In this document: piece after piece, positions 63,470-64,000 of the stretch
Layout of the letters: every line of letters starts with the position of its first letter
Position numbering within the stretch: position 1 is the first letter of the stretch
Assembly (NCBI RefSeq): GCF_000512915.1
Contig: NZ_CP007034.1
Location: 1,798,001-1,862,000, forward strand
Direction of reading: 5' to 3'
Source: Barnesiella viscericola DSM 18177
GTDB lineage: Bacteria > Bacteroidota > Bacteroidia > Bacteroidales > Barnesiellaceae
DNA: 64,000 nt
Notes under the pieces: generated by a model
Told to the model about the DNA's origin: nothing
The model's database searches: none
Seen by the model: only the letters and a program-made list of their open reading frames with translations
Made by a program: the position numbers and the translations under genes

Positions 63470-64000
63470 TTACTTCAGCAGGCTCTCGGGGTCGAGATTG
63501 TTCTTCTCGATATCCAGGAAATATTTGTACGTACCCACTTTCAGTTCGGCCGTAGCGGCATCGTCGCACACGATGATGCTCTTGGGGTGCATTTGCAGGG
63601 CCGTGATGGTCCACATCTGCGAAACGCCACCCTCTACACCCTGTTGCAGGGCACGGGCCTTGTTGTGACCGTTGACGATGATGAGCACGTGGCGCGCCGA
63701 CATCACGGTACCTACACCCACGGTGAGCGCCGTTTTGGGCACGAGGTTGGTGTCGCCGCCGAAGAAACGCGAATTGGCGATAATCGTGTCTTGGGTCAGC
63801 GTTTTCACGCGGGTGCGCGAGGTGAGCGACGAGCCCGGTTCGTTGAAGGCAATGTGACCGTCGGGACCTACGCCGCCGAGGAACAGCTCGATACCGCCGT
63901 ACGAAGCGATTTTGGCCTCGTAGCGGGCGCACTCCTCTTCGGGGTTGGCGGCATTGCCGTTGAGAATATTCACGTTCTCGGGACGAATGTCGATGTGCGA
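63470..64000 (-). CDS. nagB: Glucosamine-6-phosphate deaminase, C-terminal part (continues beyond the window)
   Basis: 177 codons to the stop are visible; the reading frame stays open to the right edge (preceded by HIDIRPENV), so the N-terminus is outside. Contains the catalytic/substrate stretch [19 protein letters not shown] (Asp and His of NagB; D141/H143 in E. coli) and [24 protein letters not shown] near the allosteric/substrate site. Converts glucosamine-6-phosphate to fructose-6-phosphate and ammonia for amino-sugar use. Flanked by its own terminator. Confidence 0.93.
   Translation of the reverse strand, partial: SHIDIRPENVNILNGNAANPEEECARYEAKIASYGGIELFLGGVGPDGHIAFNEPGSSLTSRTRVKTLTQDTIIANSRFFGGDTNLVPKTALTVGVGTVMSARHVLIIVNGHNKARALQQGVEGGVSQMWTITALQMHPKSIIVCDDAATAELKVGTYKYFLDIEKNNLDPESLLK

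Overview
The window is a 64 kb piece of a Bacteroidales chromosome, possibly Barnesiellaceae or a relative (low confidence on family). The evidence is Bacteroidetes-type promoters (TTTG, 19-20 nt, TAnnTTTG) before many genes, lineage-typical families (DUF4294, DUF4271, DUF2851, DUF2723, PorZ, UpxY) and a succinate dehydrogenase/fumarate reductase operon in C-A-B order. It is mostly conserved core genome. I saw no prophage, insertion sequence, CRISPR array or rRNA operon.

The main structural result is that the window very probably contains the replication origin. Left of about 38.6 kb the + strand has more C than G whichever strand the genes are on; right of about 40.7 kb it has more G than C. 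At the switch are two AT-rich gene-free stretches (38624-39122 and 40251-40690), each with DnaA-box 9-mers. The boxes in the left stretch point right and those in the right stretch point left, with a convergent gene pair (a TrmH-family methyltransferase and a DUF4294 protein) between them. An exact 16-bp parS palindrome abuts the mnmG stop codon at 5954-5969, about 33 kb away, which fits origin proximity.

Layout. 0-8.4 kb: end of an ECF sigma gene, tRNA-Leu, manC, then a leftward housekeeping block ybeY-mnmG-apt-uvrC-dtd-mazG-deoC. 8.4-18.4 kb: SpmA/B fusion, AlkD-like repair protein, glycosyltransferase, nadB, an S9 peptidase lipoprotein, rubrerythrin, DUF2851. 18.4-22.3 kb: dapB, two signal peptidase I genes (the second lacks both catalytic residues) and a WbqC-like gene, behind a duplicated promoter. 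22.4-27.7 kb: cysE with a structured leader, an RlmL-type methyltransferase with a basic tail, purD, two membrane proteins. 27.7-38.6 kb: Nudix, PorZ-like, rdgB, an AT-richer pair (phosphoethanolamine transferase plus a frameshifted acyltransferase), yitT, leuS, nadA. 38.6-40.7 kb: origin.

Right of the origin: a radical SAM protein; a duplicated leucine-rich-repeat surface protein next to a membrane TPR-HTH regulator; the sdh/frd operon; a thioredoxin-like lipoprotein; tRNA-Gln; tyrS; an orphan UpxY antiterminator; a YidD-TatD fusion with rnpA, hemD and DUF4271; a LOG-family protein; an epimerase; a large DUF2723 membrane protein; a polysaccharide deacetylase; queG; and the 3' part of nagB.

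No clearly new multi-gene system is visible. The items most worth following are the bipartite origin with parS, the inactive-looking signal peptidase paralogue, the orphan UpxY, the YidD-TatD fusion and the cysE leader.
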